From Carboxylicivirga sp. (GTDB lineage: Bacteria; Bacteroidota; Bacteroidia; Bacteroidales; Marinilabiliaceae), in NCBI GenBank assembly GCA_025210475.1, contig JAOARW010000035.1, positions 124,001 through 188,000 on the forward strand: a stretch of 64,000 nt of DNA, written 5' to 3'. The notes under the pieces were generated by a model. It was not told the origin of the DNA. It did not search any database and saw nothing but the letters and a program-made list of their open reading frames with translations. Position numbers and translations under genes: made by a program. Positions 27,687 through 37,099 of this stretch are shown here, one piece after another. Within the stretch, counting starts at the first letter, position 1. Each line of letters starts with the position of its first letter.

Positions 27687-27854
27687 TCAAGGTAATCGCG
27701 GTTAACATTCAACCACCTTGTTGCTTTTGAATATCCCCAGATGGTAGCTTTGGGGTGTGTGAAAATTATTTTTAGAATCCTGAAAGGATTCAACTTTTAA
27801 ATACGATTGTCGTGGAATTAGTTTAAGTATGTTCAATACAATGATATTATTTTT

Positions 27855-27887
27855 TAAATTTGGTTTCTAAGACTAATAGAAACCAAA
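27855..27887. promoter_or_regulatory. -7 element overlapped by a perfect inverted repeat; probable ROK operator
   Basis: TAAATTTG (27855-27862) matches the Bacteroidetes -7 consensus TAnnTTTG. It overlaps an inverted repeat with perfect 11-bp arms: TTTGGTTTCTA (27859-27869) and TAGAAACCAAA (27877-27887), with a 7-nt spacer. The right arm ends one base before the ROK start codon. This is a typical place for an autoregulatory operator. No clear -33 TTTG lies 19 nt upstream. Confidence 0.6.
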
Positions 27888-27888
27888 A

Positions 27889-29100
27889 ATGATTTTAGAC
27901 TTTCTAACGCAATCGAAAGAGATAAATAATCAATCCAGACAACAGAAGCAGAAGACGGATATTGTGAGGTATATCTCAAAATCTAAAACTGCCTGTATTA
28001 TCCCTGATATTGCTAAACAGCTCAAAATTAGCATTCCTACTATCAATAAATTAATTACTGAATTGTTGAGTGCCGAGATATTAGTTGAGCTTGGTAAGAA
28101 AGACACCGGAAGTGGTCGAAAACCTATTCTCTACGCACTCAATAAAAAAACCTGCTATTCGGTTGGTGTTGATATTCAGCTAAAGGGAATGCGTTTGATG
28201 ATTATTAATATCCAACGGGAAGTTGTTCGGATGAAAGAGATTCCGGATTTTATTTTGGAGAATACACAAGCTTGTTTAAGCAATATTATCGATGATATAA
28301 ATATTTTCCTGAGTTCATCAATGATTGAGGTATCTTCGGTAATCGGAATTGGAATTAGTCTTACCGGCCGTGTGGATGTGAAAAGAGGTTCATCAATCAG
28401 TTACTTCGATTTTATTCAGGAACCCATTCGTAGCTATTTGTCGAAACACTTTAAAGTGCCGGTATTGGTTGATAACGATACACGTATGATTGGCCTGGCA
28501 GAAAAAGTAGATGGCCACCTGCATGAGGTTCAGGATGCCATTGTCATTAATGTCAGCCGTGGTTTGGGTGCATCGATGATTAGCGATGGTGCCATAATAA
28601 AAGGGGCCAATGGATTTGCCGGCGAGTTTGGACACATGCAGTTTGGTAAAAAGAAACGCCTGTGTATTTGCGGCAAATCAAATTGTTTGGGGACTGATGT
28701 TTCAGGCTATGCCCTGGAATTGGATTTTACTCACGCCATCGAATCCGGAAACGTATCTCTGTTAAAAAGCGATAACGGCTCCTTTGACTATCGCGAAATA
28801 ATCCGTGTATCTATGGAAGGAGACTGCCTGGCTATAGAATTAATACAAAACCAAGGCATGCATTTGGGAGAAAGTTTAGGTAATTTGCTTAATCTTCTCA
28901 ATCCTTCTTTAATCATCATTGCCGGTACCTATGCGGTTTTGGGAGATGTATTTATTGATGCCATTCGTATTGGCTTATCCAAAACTGCCTTGTTAAATCC
29001 ATTAGAAAAATGTAAGGTGATTGCATCCGATTTAGACGGAGTGCAGGCAGCTGCTTTAGGTGCCGCTTATCTATCATTTACCAGGTACGACCTGCTCTAA
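27889..29100 (+). CDS. ROK-family transcriptional regulator (NagC/Mlc/XylR type), paralogue 1
   Basis: This 403-residue repressor-type protein has an N-terminal winged HTH (about 20-80; IPDIAKQLKISIPTINKLI) and a ROK sugar-kinase-like domain. The zinc site is complete: His249 in GEFGHMQFG and Cys259, Cys261 and Cys266 in CICGKSNCLGT. The kinase-type Asp is in VDNDTR. NagC and Mlc relatives release DNA on binding a sugar or sugar phosphate, so this may respond to a breakdown product of the loci on either side. A perfect 11-bp inverted repeat immediately before its start suggests autoregulation. It is closely related to the next gene, with the same N-terminal register and motif order. Confidence 0.9.
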   Translation: MILDFLTQSKEINNQSRQQKQKTDIVRYISKSKTACIIPDIAKQLKISIPTINKLITELLSAEILVELGKKDTGSGRKPILYALNKKTCYSVGVDIQLKGMRLMIINIQREVVRMKEIPDFILENTQACLSNIIDDINIFLSSSMIEVSSVIGIGISLTGRVDVKRGSSISYFDFIQEPIRSYLSKHFKVPVLVDNDTRMIGLAEKVDGHLHEVQDAIVINVSRGLGASMISDGAIIKGANGFAGEFGHMQFGKKKRLCICGKSNCLGTDVSGYALELDFTHAIESGNVSLLKSDNGSFDYREIIRVSMEGDCLAIELIQNQGMHLGESLGNLLNLLNPSLIIIAGTYAVLGDVFIDAIRIGLSKTALLNPLEKCKVIASDLDGVQAAALGAAYLSFTRYDLL

Positions 29101-29540
29101 CGGGCTATGCAGATTCAAGTTCTAGAAGCAAAGTAATCGCCAGACGGCACTAATCTGAAACTTTTGAACGGGCGTGTTTAAACACAGCTATTCTTATTAA
29201 ATGTTTATTGAAGAAGCTGCAACACAAACTTTTTTATCGCTTTTCTAATTTGTAATAGGTATTACAACATCTTAATTGCTCTTCTTGTAGCCATAAAGAG
29301 CTTATCGGTGTATAATCGTTTTAAGTAATGATATCATATCAATCAACCTGTTGAACTGATTTAAACCTTCTGGAGTGATTGTAGTTTCTATAGTTGAAAA
29401 AAAATCGCAATAAACTAAGGGTCTGTAAATCAGTAGTGAAGAATTAATTAATAAAAATTTTTAAAAAATAATTTAGAAAACACTTTGGATATAATAAAAA
29501 ATATAAAAAATTGCACTCGAATAAATTAAAAAGTATATTA
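29101..29540. other. 440-bp gap between the two ROK genes
   Basis: No gene was found. It contains a 12-bp perfect palindrome GTGTTTAAACAC (29174-29185) and the AT-rich inverted repeat at 29250-29267. A very AT-rich stretch from about 29400 leads to the next start. No T-run hairpin or complete -33/-7 pair was recognised. Confidence 0.5.
29250..29267. promoter_or_regulatory. Perfect 8-bp inverted repeat between the ROK genes
   Basis: TTGTAATA, GG and TATTACAA form an 18-bp near-palindrome about 275 bp before the second ROK start. Size and AT-richness suit a ROK-type operator, but no second copy was seen elsewhere in the window. Confidence 0.35.
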
Positions 29541-30755
29541 ATGATTTCGGGTTTTTTTACAGATTCTATCGAAGTAAGTAATAAAAGCAGACAGCAAAAG
29601 CAGAGTGGAAGGATACTGCGATACCTTTCTAAAACTCAGTGTGGCTTAACTATTCCCGAAATTTCGGACTATGTTCGAATCAGTGTACCAACCACAACCA
29701 AGTTGATTCATGACTTAATTGATAAGCAATGTGTAATTGAAGTAGGTAAGAAGGAAACGGATAATGGTCGCAAGCCGGTTTTGTATTCAATCAACAAAGA
29801 GTGCTTTTATGCTTTGGGTGTTGAAGTGGTTTTAAACAGAATTCAGGTTAAAGTAATTCGTATAGACAAAGAGGTTATTTTCGAGAGGAAGGATGATAAT
29901 TTTACATTGGAGAATACGGTTGACTGTTTAAATAATGTAATTGAGTTTATCCGATTTGCCATTGATAACTGTGGTGTTGAAGCAAATCAGCTTATGGGTA
30001 TTGGTGTGGGAATAACCGGTAGGGTGGATTGCAACACGGGAGATACATTGAATTACTTCAATTTCTTAGAAAAATCATTTGCCAAAACACTCGAAGGAAA
30101 TTTAGGATTACCAACAATTGTTGATAACGATACGCGTGTTTTAGGAATTGCCGAACAAGTGGTGGGCAAAGCCCGCAATGTTAATAATGCATTGGTGGTA
30201 AACGTAAGCCGAGGCTTGGGTATCAGCTTAATATTGAATAAGAAGATGATTGCCGGCGGGAATGGTTTTGCCGGTGAATTCGGGCATATGCAATTCAGGC
30301 AATCCAATCGCTTGTGTCTTTGTGGTAAGAAGGGGTGCCTGGGGACTGTTGTTTCCGGTTATGCATTGGAGCAGGATATGGCAGAGGCTTTAAACGGTGG
30401 CGAACAATCCATTCATTTTAATAAAGAACAAGGTGGCAATTATCTGTACTACGATGTGTTGGATGCGGCCTTAAAGGGAGATGCTTTGTCGATAAAGTTA
30501 ATTCAGAAGCAAGGCGAAGCTTTGGGTGAGGCTTTAGGAAACCTATTAAACCTATTGAATCCGGAGGTAATAATTATTGGTGGAAAAATTGCCAAAGCAG
30601 GTGATCTTTTTTCAACCTCGGTGAATATGGGAATGAAAAAAACAGCACTGATCAACCCATTGATGTTCTGTAAAATAAGGTTGTCGGAGCTTGAGAAAGA
30701 AGCGTTGCCCAATGGGGCGGCATACATGCTTTGGAAAAAATACGAAATGATATAA
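29541..30755 (+). CDS. ROK-family transcriptional regulator, paralogue 2
   Basis: This 404-residue paralogue of the preceding ROK protein shares the N-terminal SRQQKQ segment, an HTH at about 20-80, VDNDTRVLGI, GEFGHMQF and the zinc motif CLCGKKGCLGT. The ATG at 29541 gives the same N-terminal register as paralogue 1 and is preferred over an in-frame TTG 30 bp upstream. It lies 114 bp before susC of the second locus, which it may control. Two adjacent ROK genes suggest duplication followed by specialisation to different effectors or operators. The effector sugar cannot be predicted from sequence. Confidence 0.9.
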   Translation: MISGFFTDSIEVSNKSRQQKQSGRILRYLSKTQCGLTIPEISDYVRISVPTTTKLIHDLIDKQCVIEVGKKETDNGRKPVLYSINKECFYALGVEVVLNRIQVKVIRIDKEVIFERKDDNFTLENTVDCLNNVIEFIRFAIDNCGVEANQLMGIGVGITGRVDCNTGDTLNYFNFLEKSFAKTLEGNLGLPTIVDNDTRVLGIAEQVVGKARNVNNALVVNVSRGLGISLILNKKMIAGGNGFAGEFGHMQFRQSNRLCLCGKKGCLGTVVSGYALEQDMAEALNGGEQSIHFNKEQGGNYLYYDVLDAALKGDALSIKLIQKQGEALGEALGNLLNLLNPEVIIIGGKIAKAGDLFSTSVNMGMKKTALINPLMFCKIRLSELEKEALPNGAAYMLWKKYEMI

Positions 30756-30869
30756 ATAAAAACCAAGTAATGAAACGAAGATGAATTTGAAGTTCGCTTA
30801 TCACTTGCTGAAGAGCACATCCAATTCATCGAGAGTTCCATGTGGCAAATAAAGATAAATTAAAAACAC

Positions 30870-33800
30870 ATGAAAAAAGTACTATTGTTGATGGTTGCTT
30901 TCTTAATGTCGGTATCGGCTATTATTGCGCAATCACATACGATTTCAGGCGTGGTTCTGGACGACCAGAACGATCCATTGCCAGGTGCCAGTGTCATTGT
31001 TAAGGGAACAGAAGGCAGCCCGGTTGGTACCATAACAAGTATTGATGGTTCTTTCTCTCTGGAAATGCCGGACGGGCATCAAATTCTGATTGTATCTTTT
31101 ATTGGTTTCGATAACCAGGAAGTTGATGTAACAGGAAAACAGAATGTGAGTATCCAAATGAAGTCTGATACTGAGAATCTGGAAGAAGTGGTGGTAACAG
31201 CCCTGGGTATTAAGCGTGAGAAAAAGGCCTTGGGATATGCCGTTCAAAATGTGGCGTATGATGAGGTGAAGCAATCTGGTAGTATTTCACCATTGGAGTC
31301 ATTATCGGGTCAGGTATCTGGTTTAAGTGTAGCCGGTTCATCAGGCGGACAAGGTGGTTCTACGCGATTTATGATTCGGGGAGCTAACTCTTTGACTGGT
31401 TCAAATGAACCTTTATTTGTGATCGATGGAGTGCCTATTGATAACTCAGGAGGTGCGAGTGTTAGCGAATTTGGAGGTAGTGATTATGGTAACGCCGCCA
31501 ATAATATCAACCCTGATGATATTGAATCAGTGTCGGTATTAAAAGGTGGTGCAGCAGCTGCTTTGTATGGTTCGCGAGGACAGAATGGAGTAATTATGAT
31601 TACAACAAAAAGTGGAGCCAATAAAGAACGGGTTGAAGTGCAGTTTTCTACCGGAGTAACTTACCAAACACCTGTTATAACTCCCGATTTTCAGAATGTT
31701 TACTCCCAAGGTTCTGGTGGACGTTATGTCTCAGATACACACTTGAGCTGGGGTGAAAAAATGAATGGAACCAACACCGTTACAAACTTTCTTGGGGAAG
31801 AGCAATTGTTAACCCGGAATAACGAAAATCCGGTAAAAGATTTTTTCCATACTTCAACTTCGTATGTCAATTCTTTATCGATTTCAAAGTCTTACGAAAA
31901 AACCAATCTTTATTTCTCGGCAACCAATAACAGCAATGATAATATAATGCCAAACTCCGATTTTGATAAAACATCTTTAAATATGCGTGTTTCGTCGGAG
32001 TTAACGCCGGTACTAAAGGTTGATGCGAAAGTGAACTTTATTAACCAGAATGCTTTTAATCGTCCTAATCTTGGCGGTTCACCTGATAACCCGGTGTATT
32101 CATTGGTTCGTATGCCTCGATCGGTGAGCAATGACCAGATGGATAATTACAGCACGGTTAATGGTTATCCGGTTATTTATACCAATTCTTACCGAAAAAC
32201 GGATGATGCCATCGCCTGGAATGGCACAGGAGACTATCCTTTTGCCAGCAGTCCTTTATTAAACAACCATTACTGGGCTGTTAACAGAAATACCAATGAA
32301 GATACACGTAACCGTGTGATATCGTTTTTTGAGGCAACTCTGGATCTTAAAGAATTGTTTGAGATAGGTCTTGATAAGTTAACCTTGAAAGGACGCGCCG
32401 GAATCGATATGTATGATGATGATCGTCGTCGTATCACCTATGATAAAACCAATTATAAAACTTCTGGCTTGGCAAGTATTTATGTGCGCGATGCCTTGGT
32501 TCAAGAAAATAATTACCAGGCGATGTTGAGCGGATTGAAGTATTTTAATAATGTAAGTATCAGTGCTTCTTTGGGAGCCAACTTACGTCAGAATAAATGG
32601 AAATCAATTACCTCAAGCAGTAATTCTGGTATTATTAACGAGTCAGCAGGTTATTATTTAAATAACTTCAATAGCCCAAGTACTAACGAAGGACTGACTG
32701 AAAAGGAAATGCAGTCGGTATTTGGTTTGTTAACCTTCGATTGGAAACAGCGGGTTTATCTTGATTTAACGGCGCGTAACGATTGGTCTTCTGCACTTTC
32801 AGAGGAAAATCGTTCATTCTTTTATCCATCAGGATCATTAAGCCTGATTTTAAATGAAATTTTGACATTGCCGGCATCGTTCGATTTGTTAAAGCTGAGA
32901 GCTTCTGCTGCACAGGTGGGTAATGATTTAAATCCCGGCCAGTTAAACCTGTTGTATACTACCAGTGCTAATCAATATATGGGCTTGCCATATGGCGGTA
33001 TTGGAACAACAGTTAAGCTGAATCCGAATATTTTACCTGAGAAAACCAATTCATATGAAGTAGGTATTGAGGGGCGTATGTTTCAGGATAAGTTGAATTA
33101 CGATTTGGCCTTATATCAAACATCTACTACCAATCAGATTTTTGATGCGCCAATCTCGCCATCATCAGGTTTTGAAAAGGGAAAAATCAATGCCGGTGAG
33201 GTTAAGAATAACGGAGTGGAGTTGAGCATTAATTATCACATTGTAAACAATGGTCGTTTCTCCTGGCGAATGGGTGCCAACTTTACCAAAAGCTGGTCAG
33301 AAGTGGTTGAGTTAAGAGAAGGTGTTGATAAGTTGAACTTTTATCAGGACAACGATGAGAAACTAAAAGTTCAAGCCAGGTTAGGAGAAAGAGTTGGGCA
33401 GCTGGTGGGTACAGCCTACAATCGTGATTCTGAAGGACGTTTAATTTTGGATGATAACAACTTACCTACCTGGAAAACCAATGAACAGGGCGCTATTGAT
33501 ACTGAGGTAGTTCTTGGTAATGTAATGCCTGATATTGAATGGGGGATATCCAATACTTTCAAACTTTATGGTTTTGATTTATCTGTTTTCATCAACTCGA
33601 AGATGGGGCATCAAATGTATTCCAATACCAATAGTGTAGGATCGGAGATGGGAACACTTGATAATACCATAAAAGGTCGCGATGAGTGGGCAAGTGCTAT
33701 GGAGCAGGCCGGAGGAAATGCCAATGAGACCAGAAAAATTGGCGGATTGGAAGTGCAAGGTGTTAAAAACGGATTTCCAGGAACATTTTATGCTAATCCG

Positions 33801-34100
33801 CAACAGTATTGGGAGCGATTAAACCGCAACATCAGGGAAGCATTCGTATACGATGCCTCGTATATCAGACTTTCAAAAATAAACCTGGGTTATAACATTA
33901 AGAAAACGTGGTTGGAAAATACACCAATTTCATCACTACGCTTAAGCTTGTTTGCCAACAATATTGCTTACCTGTATAAAGAAACACCTAATGTATCGCC
34001 AGAATCGAGTGTGATTACAGGTTCGGGATATGGTGGTGTGGAAATATATGCGTTCCCGGAAACAACATCCTATGGATTTAACCTTAATGTGAGCTTTTAA
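30870..34100 (+). CDS. SusC-like TonB-dependent transporter, complete
   Basis: This 1076-residue outer-membrane importer has a signal peptide at 1-20 (ends IIAQ). A carboxypeptidase-D-like domain follows (about 22-105; ISGVVLDDQNDPLPGASV), then the linker EEVVVTALGIKRE. The plug contains LFVIDGVPIDNSGG, IESVSVLKGGAAAALYGSRG and NGVIMITTK, and a barrel runs to a terminal aromatic strand (FNLNVSF). All family landmarks are present at the usual length. The partner SusD gene begins 17 bp downstream. It heads the second polysaccharide locus, which runs to the GH92 gene at 49900. Confidence 0.97.
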   Translation: MKKVLLLMVAFLMSVSAIIAQSHTISGVVLDDQNDPLPGASVIVKGTEGSPVGTITSIDGSFSLEMPDGHQILIVSFIGFDNQEVDVTGKQNVSIQMKSDTENLEEVVVTALGIKREKKALGYAVQNVAYDEVKQSGSISPLESLSGQVSGLSVAGSSGGQGGSTRFMIRGANSLTGSNEPLFVIDGVPIDNSGGASVSEFGGSDYGNAANNINPDDIESVSVLKGGAAAALYGSRGQNGVIMITTKSGANKERVEVQFSTGVTYQTPVITPDFQNVYSQGSGGRYVSDTHLSWGEKMNGTNTVTNFLGEEQLLTRNNENPVKDFFHTSTSYVNSLSISKSYEKTNLYFSATNNSNDNIMPNSDFDKTSLNMRVSSELTPVLKVDAKVNFINQNAFNRPNLGGSPDNPVYSLVRMPRSVSNDQMDNYSTVNGYPVIYTNSYRKTDDAIAWNGTGDYPFASSPLLNNHYWAVNRNTNEDTRNRVISFFEATLDLKELFEIGLDKLTLKGRAGIDMYDDDRRRITYDKTNYKTSGLASIYVRDALVQENNYQAMLSGLKYFNNVSISASLGANLRQNKWKSITSSSNSGIINESAGYYLNNFNSPSTNEGLTEKEMQSVFGLLTFDWKQRVYLDLTARNDWSSALSEENRSFFYPSGSLSLILNEILTLPASFDLLKLRASAAQVGNDLNPGQLNLLYTTSANQYMGLPYGGIGTTVKLNPNILPEKTNSYEVGIEGRMFQDKLNYDLALYQTSTTNQIFDAPISPSSGFEKGKINAGEVKNNGVELSINYHIVNNGRFSWRMGANFTKSWSEVVELREGVDKLNFYQDNDEKLKVQARLGERVGQLVGTAYNRDSEGRLILDDNNLPTWKTNEQGAIDTEVVLGNVMPDIEWGISNTFKLYGFDLSVFINSKMGHQMYSNTNSVGSEMGTLDNTIKGRDEWASAMEQAGGNANETRKIGGLEVQGVKNGFPGTFYANPQQYWERLNRNIREAFVYDASYIRLSKINLGYNIKKTWLENTPISSLRLSLFANNIAYLYKETPNVSPESSVITGSGYGGVEIYAFPETTSYGFNLNVSF

Positions 34101-34117
34101 AATTAAACGTAAAAGAA

Positions 34118-35605
34118 ATGAAACAGATAACACTTATACTTTTAAGTTTGATTGTATTTAATTCCTGTACAGATGACTTTGAAGAATTAAACAGGAATAA
34201 GACGGCCTCCACAACCATTGATCCGGAATTGCTTTTTACCCGATCATTGGTAACTGGTTCAGGCATGAGTTATACCATTTATCAATTCGTGAATCAGACG
34301 CAAACATCGCACTGGGCACAGCACTGGACGAATATTAATCCGGGATTTATAGGAGATAATTACGGTCCCGAGCCGGCAAACAATGTTTGGGAGTACTACT
34401 ATTCACGTAAGCACTTTGCTCCTTTAATGCTTAGCAATGAGGTGATGAAGTTGATTCGTGAAGGAGATAACAATCCTGTGAAATATGCTTGTGCTGATAT
34501 TTGGAATGTGTACTTGTTCAGTTTGATGACGGACATGTTTGGTAATATTCCTTATTCAGATGCCTTTAACTCAGAGTCACCTGCATATGATAATCAGGAC
34601 GTTATTTATAAAGATTTACTTAAGAGATTAAAGGAAAGTTCAAGCAGTTTAATTGAGAATACCGAAAAAGGCTACAAAGCGTTTGGTGAGGGAGATGTTC
34701 TTTTTGAAGGTGATGTAGATAAATGGCAGCGCTTTGCAAATACATTGATTTTACGTTTATCCATCAGGGTGTCAGGTGTAGATAATGCTTTGGCAGGAGA
34801 ATATCTTTCATCATTGGGTATTAATAAATTAATATCAACTAACGATGAAAATGTACAGCTAATGACAGTACCGGCTTCACAAGCTGTAACTGACTATGTA
34901 AAGAATCCAATGGGATACATCTACACGTGGAATGAGGTGCGAATCAGTAAAACTTTAATGGATTGGTTAAATGGTAACAATACCAGTGGTGTAATTGATC
35001 CGCGTATGCACCAATATGCCGAGGCAAATGCCGATGGAGAATATGTTGGTTTACCAAGTGGGCAGGATCCACTGGATTTAAGAGATCAGCAAAAAGCGTA
35101 TCGTAGCAACTATTGTAACATCGGTCCTTTCTATAATCATCAGCAGGAAAGCATGCCAATCTTTTTGATGACAGCAGCCGAAGCAAACTTTCTGTTGGCC
35201 GAAGCCAAGCTGCAAAATCTTGTATCAGGCGGATTATCAGCAGAGGCTTATTATTTGGAAGGAATCAGAAAGTCGATGGAGCAGTTCGAAGTTAGTGGCG
35301 ATGTTAATTCTTACCTGAATGCCAACAATGTTAAGTATGAGCAGGCAAAGGCTTTGGAGATGATCATAACTCAAAAGTGGATTGCTCTTTACGCAAATGG
35401 ATTGGAAGCATGGAACGAACTTCGCCGAACAGGTTTCCCGGCCATTAGCCCTTTGGCTTATTACTACCCAGGGAATAATGATATGCCCAGACGCTTTATA
35501 TATAGCACTGCTGAGGCAAGTTATAATACCGAAAACTATAATAAGGCAGCTGCCAACATGGGAGGCGATACCCAGTATAGCCGCATGTGGTGGGATGCCA
35601 ATTAA
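34118..35605 (+). CDS. SusD-like lipoprotein (SusD/RagB-like, shorter type)
   Basis: This 495-residue surface lipoprotein (signal ending FNSC, Cys17) pairs with the SusC upstream. It belongs to the shorter SusD branch with SHWAQHWTNINPG near the N-terminus, LLAEAK in the TPR region and the C-terminal signature IITQKWIALYANGLEAWNEL. That branch is distinct from the 572-residue SusD at 2071, so the two loci probably bind different glycans. A 39-bp AT-rich gap separates it from the next lipoprotein gene, and all run in one direction. Confidence 0.93.
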   Translation: MKQITLILLSLIVFNSCTDDFEELNRNKTASTTIDPELLFTRSLVTGSGMSYTIYQFVNQTQTSHWAQHWTNINPGFIGDNYGPEPANNVWEYYYSRKHFAPLMLSNEVMKLIREGDNNPVKYACADIWNVYLFSLMTDMFGNIPYSDAFNSESPAYDNQDVIYKDLLKRLKESSSSLIENTEKGYKAFGEGDVLFEGDVDKWQRFANTLILRLSIRVSGVDNALAGEYLSSLGINKLISTNDENVQLMTVPASQAVTDYVKNPMGYIYTWNEVRISKTLMDWLNGNNTSGVIDPRMHQYAEANADGEYVGLPSGQDPLDLRDQQKAYRSNYCNIGPFYNHQQESMPIFLMTAAEANFLLAEAKLQNLVSGGLSAEAYYLEGIRKSMEQFEVSGDVNSYLNANNVKYEQAKALEMIITQKWIALYANGLEAWNELRRTGFPAISPLAYYYPGNNDMPRRFIYSTAEASYNTENYNKAAANMGGDTQYSRMWWDAN

Positions 35606-35644
35606 TGAATTTTTAATTTCTATTTATCTTAAATTAGCTAGATT

Positions 35645-37048
35645 ATGAAAACTAGAATTAATCAGTTTTTTTTATTACTCTTTGTAGGAGTATTGAGTTT
35701 AAGTGTTGTTACATCATGTAGCGATGATGATGATGCCGCACCGAAAGAAGCCAATATGACAGGTTTTAAAATTGTTAATGCAGGTCCTAATGGTGATTTG
35801 GAAGTATTGGCAGAGAACATTGTTGTTGGTGAGAATCCAACATTATCTGTGCCTTTTGGAACAGATATTACAAAATTAGAAACAGCAATTGCTATTTCAG
35901 AAGGCGCAAGCGTTTCTCCGGCAGCTGGCACTGCTGTTGACTTTACAGAAGCTGTTAACTTTGTTGTAAGCAATGGTGACTTATCCAATGTTTATATTTT
36001 TGCTGTTGAAGTGCAAGATGCACAGTCCTTAGAAATCAAAGCTTACAGTGCTTATTCAGGTGATAATGCACCAGGTGAATTGGCAGATGGAAATTCAAGA
36101 GCTGCAGGTTCGGATGATACTTATCTGTATGTGCCTGATAAAAATGAAAAAGCCATTTATGCAATTGCTTTAGCTGACATTAAAGCAGGTTCTGTAGATG
36201 TAGCTTCAGCAAAAAAGTTAAGCATCGAGGGTATCGATTTTAGTAATGTTTCGTTCAATTTTTCTGATGTAAAGGTATCTGGTGGTAATATCTATGCTTG
36301 TTCTATGTCAGGTAGAGATGGTCAGTGGGTTAATTCAAAGAACTTAAAAGTTTGGAAATGGGCCAATGCTGATGCAACACCAGAATTGGTTTTTGACTGG
36401 GCGATTGACTTTACCAGAGAAAATATGGCTGACTACATTCGTTTAGGTGATGCCTTTACTGTTAACGTAGACGAAAGTGGTAATGGAACAATCTATGTAG
36501 TTAACACCAATGGTGCTGTTAAAAACGAATATTATCAATTTAATATCTCAAACTTTGCCTTAAACGGTACACCTACTTTCCATGCTGACATCAAAGATGC
36601 AGGTAAGAAGATTGGATCATATGGTACTGTGTTTGCTGCTAAAGATGGCGAGTTGGTTATTTCTGGTGCCGACGGATTATTCCTTTGTGCTGCTGATGGT
36701 TCAGTATTAGTAGATGTATCAACCGATGCAATTAGTGCACGCGCACGTGGTGCCCAGGTATTTGAGTACAATGACATGCGCTATTTGGCTTATTTAACTT
36801 ACAATGAGGGTTCTGATAGCCAATACTTCCTGCAGATTTTAGACATTACTGGCGGAACGTTGGAAGAAGCTATCAAGGCTATTACCAAAGAGAATGTTGA
36901 AAGCAAAATTGTTTATACATCTGATAATTTCCATGGAGCGGCTAAAGACGGAAATTCATCAGGTTCATTATCAATCTATCCTGTAGGTGATGGATTCGCA
37001 ATGACTATTTTCAATGCTAAGAACGGATTCGTTTATTTTGAATTGTAA
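35645..37048 (+). CDS. DUF5018/DUF4623-like lipoprotein, putative surface glycan-binding protein
   Basis: This 467-residue lipoprotein (Cys25, followed by an acidic SDDDDA stretch typical of surface export in Bacteroidota) has an N-terminal Ig-like repeat at about 38-125. The repeat carries the motif SVSPAAGTAVDFT. A predicted propeller-like domain covers about 130-467 (DTYLYVPDKNEKAIYAI). The position right after susCD is the usual place for a surface glycan-binding protein, and no catalytic motif is seen. It shares its N-terminal repeat with the next two genes, so the repeat is probably a common spacer or binding module of this locus. Confidence 0.8.
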   Translation: MKTRINQFFLLLFVGVLSLSVVTSCSDDDDAAPKEANMTGFKIVNAGPNGDLEVLAENIVVGENPTLSVPFGTDITKLETAIAISEGASVSPAAGTAVDFTEAVNFVVSNGDLSNVYIFAVEVQDAQSLEIKAYSAYSGDNAPGELADGNSRAAGSDDTYLYVPDKNEKAIYAIALADIKAGSVDVASAKKLSIEGIDFSNVSFNFSDVKVSGGNIYACSMSGRDGQWVNSKNLKVWKWANADATPELVFDWAIDFTRENMADYIRLGDAFTVNVDESGNGTIYVVNTNGAVKNEYYQFNISNFALNGTPTFHADIKDAGKKIGSYGTVFAAKDGELVISGADGLFLCAADGSVLVDVSTDAISARARGAQVFEYNDMRYLAYLTYNEGSDSQYFLQILDITGGTLEEAIKAITKENVESKIVYTSDNFHGAAKDGNSSGSLSIYPVGDGFAMTIFNAKNGFVYFEL

Positions 37049-37061
37049 TCAATAAAACAAA

Positions 37062-37077
37062 GGGGGCTTCGGCCCCC
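37062..37077 (+). terminator. GC-rich UUCG hairpin inside the operon
   Basis: GGGGGC, loop TTCG and GCCCCC form a very stable hairpin 14 bp after the preceding stop codon. No proper T run follows (ATTCTCTCT), and the next gene begins 23 bp later. It probably reduces read-through or protects the 3' end of susCD mRNA rather than ending transcription. Confidence 0.5.
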
Positions 37078-37099
37078 ATTCTCTCTAAAACCAATTTTT

